Shown piece by piece: positions 5,476 through 6,345 of a stretch of 6,345 nt of DNA; the first letter of the stretch is position 1, and each line of letters opens with the position of its first letter. The notes under the pieces were generated by a model. That model made no database searches, was not told where the DNA came from, and saw only the letters and a program-made list of their open reading frames with translations. The stretch lies in the NCBI GenBank assembly GCA_015233755.1, contig JADFXA010000131.1:1-6345 (forward strand). The letters are read 5' to 3'. Origin of the DNA: Desulfamplus sp. (GTDB lineage: Bacteria > Desulfobacterota > Desulfobacteria > Desulfobacterales > Desulfobacteraceae). The translations under genes were made by a program, and so were the position numbers.

Positions 5476-6345
5476 TCAAGCTAATCCCCTTATCGGTAAT
5501 CTCAATTTTTCTCTCCTTGTATAGATTGCCGATTGATCGCTTAAACTCTTTTTTGCTCATGCCAAATTTTTGCATGATTATATCTGGTGAGCTTTTGTCG
5601 TTACAGGGGATAAATCCACCCTCTTTGTTTAGAAGATCAACGATTTTTAACGCTGATTCTGGAACAGAACTATAACCACCACGTTTGAGTCTAAGATCAA
5701 TTTTACCATCTTCTCTGATTCGATGAATGTATCCATTTGTCCTATCTCCTATAGAGAGAGACTCAAATGTTTCATTCCTATAGAGAACTCCATAATGTGC
5801 ATTATCGATGATTGCCTTGTATCCAAGTTTAGTCACACCATAAATGAGAAGGTTTACAGCCATACCTTCAGAAAGTCCTATCATATATTTACTGCAATTG
5901 TCCTCAATATTTGTTGTTGCATATACTCTACCGGTCTCTTTATCTAAACAGACCTTAACTACACATTTTTCACCCTTTTTCAAGGGTCTGCTCATCTCAT
6001 TTTTAGGTATAAACAGCTCTTTTTCAAGACCCCAATCTAAAAATGCCCCAAAATGTGCTGTATCTTTAACTTCAAGAAAGGCAAAATCACCAACAACAGC
6101 ATTTGGTATTAATGTTGTCGCAATTGGTCTATCTTCAGAGTCTGTATAGACAAACACTCTTATAATTTGACCAACCTTTAACCCGTCTGCAGGGACATAT
6201 TTCAAAGGAAGTAACACCTCTTCTTCTTTAGGGTTTAGATAGAAACCAAAAGATACCTCTCTTTGTACTACAAGATCAGTGGAAAGTTCTTCACAGAGCA
6301 ACTGTAGATGGAGCATGGCAGAGGTCATGGGTTGATTCATCTCAT
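5456..6345 (-). CDS. cvfB: CvfB-like S1/winged-helix RNA-binding protein with a foreign N-terminus (partial, open at right edge)
   Basis: From Val24 onward, counting from the ATG at 6340, this matches the CvfB/YitL family of RNA-binding regulators. It has a first S1-like OB fold (about 24-77, REVSFGFYLN, VFVYTDSEDRPIATT), a second (about 80-145, VGDFAFLEVKDTAHFGAFLDWGLEKELFIP), a third (about 150-220, ending RIREDGKIDLRLKRGG) and a C-terminal winged helix (about 225-290, DKSSPDIIMQKFGMSKKEFKRSIGNLYK). These proteins bind RNA and affect gene expression; CvfB in Staphylococcus aureus influences virulence genes. Residues 1-23 are not CvfB sequence. They are identical to residues 170-192 of the PAS-DHp protein in this window, and the frame stays open to the edge (preceding Glu). 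The native start and roughly the first ten residues are missing, and no native ribosome site is visible. Either it is a true fusion or the join is chimeric. ATG 6340 should not be taken as a real start. The gene ends inside cbiX with a 20-bp convergent overlap. Confidence 0.85.
   Translation of the reverse strand, partial: EMNQPMTSAMLHLQLLCEELSTDLVVQREVSFGFYLNPKEEEVLLPLKYVPADGLKVGQIIRVFVYTDSEDRPIATTLIPNAVVGDFAFLEVKDTAHFGAFLDWGLEKELFIPKNEMSRPLKKGEKCVVKVCLDKETGRVYATTNIEDNCSKYMIGLSEGMAVNLLIYGVTKLGYKAIIDNAHYGVLYRNETFESLSIGDRTNGYIHRIREDGKIDLRLKRGGYSSVPESALKIVDLLNKEGGFIPCNDKSSPDIIMQKFGMSKKEFKRSIGNLYKERKIEITDKGISLIISPQV
6271..6345 (-). repeat. 75-bp inverted repeat, arm 2, fused to the cvfB-like gene
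   Basis: This is the reverse complement of 2657-2731, identical at 74 of 75 bases; the difference is at 6290. Similarity to the sensor gene stops at 6271 and cvfB sequence begins. CvfB relatives usually have Leu a few residues before REV, so the native gene may also have read CTTG here. That would make the breakpoint a short microhomology (inference). The repeat reaches the last base of the window, so its full length is unknown. Confidence 0.97.

Noticed and set aside
5465..5517. AGGAGAGA/TCTCTCCT long-range inverted repeat around the cbiX stop as a terminator
   Set aside because: The loop is nearly 40 bases with competing inner pairings, and it is low-complexity purine/pyrimidine sequence inside the cvfB-like coding region.
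2657..6345. Template/variable repeat pair of a diversity-generating retroelement
   Set aside because: The arms are inverted and differ at one base only, with no adenine-specific scatter of changes, and no reverse transcriptase is present in the window.

Overview
The window looks like AT-rich bacterial chromosome, and gene content suggests an anaerobic Desulfobacterota (deltaproteobacterial) relative. It carries the C-terminal part of a biotin-dependent oxaloacetate decarboxylase/pyruvate carboxylase B-type subunit, a DUF6125-type cytosolic protein, a PAS-DHp sensor protein of a style common in sulfate reducers, a short CbiX chelatase and a CvfB-like S1/winged-helix RNA-binding protein. The taxonomic assignment is inference from family resemblance. 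Hand counts of 60-base blocks give about 25-37% GC in most genes.

Layout. 1-1172 (+): 3' part of oadA-like gene, open at the left edge, ending in a biotinyl domain. 1173-1320: intergenic, with a hairpin and a promoter-like TTGACA element. 1321-2076 (+): DUF6125 protein. 2077-2154: short gap with a weak sigma-54-like motif. 2155-2898 (+): PAS plus histidine-kinase dimerization (DHp) protein with no ATPase domain. It starts at TTG, has a Cys-rich N-terminus, and its core is clearly richer in GC than its neighbours. 2899-3034: gap before 3035-5059 (+), an unrecognised single-pass membrane protein of 674 residues, followed 38 bp later by cbiX (5098-5475, +). 5456-6345 (-): a cvfB-like gene converging on cbiX with a 20-bp overlap of the 3' ends, open to the right edge.

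The most notable structure is an inverted repeat. Bases 2657-2731, which encode the H-box region of the sensor protein, recur inverted at the right edge (6271-6345) with 74 of 75 bases identical. There they are joined in frame to the cvfB-like gene and replace its normal N-terminus and start. This is either a real rearrangement or gene fusion, or a chimeric join from amplification or assembly. The position at the window edge, the inverted orientation, the few-kb spacing and the loss of the native cvfB start make an artefact the leading explanation. The one synonymous mismatch leaves room for a paralogous donor. I see no mobile element, CRISPR array, tRNA or rRNA, and no clear new defence or mobile system. 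The genes are metabolically unrelated and do not form one pathway; only 3035-5059 and cbiX look like a transcription unit.
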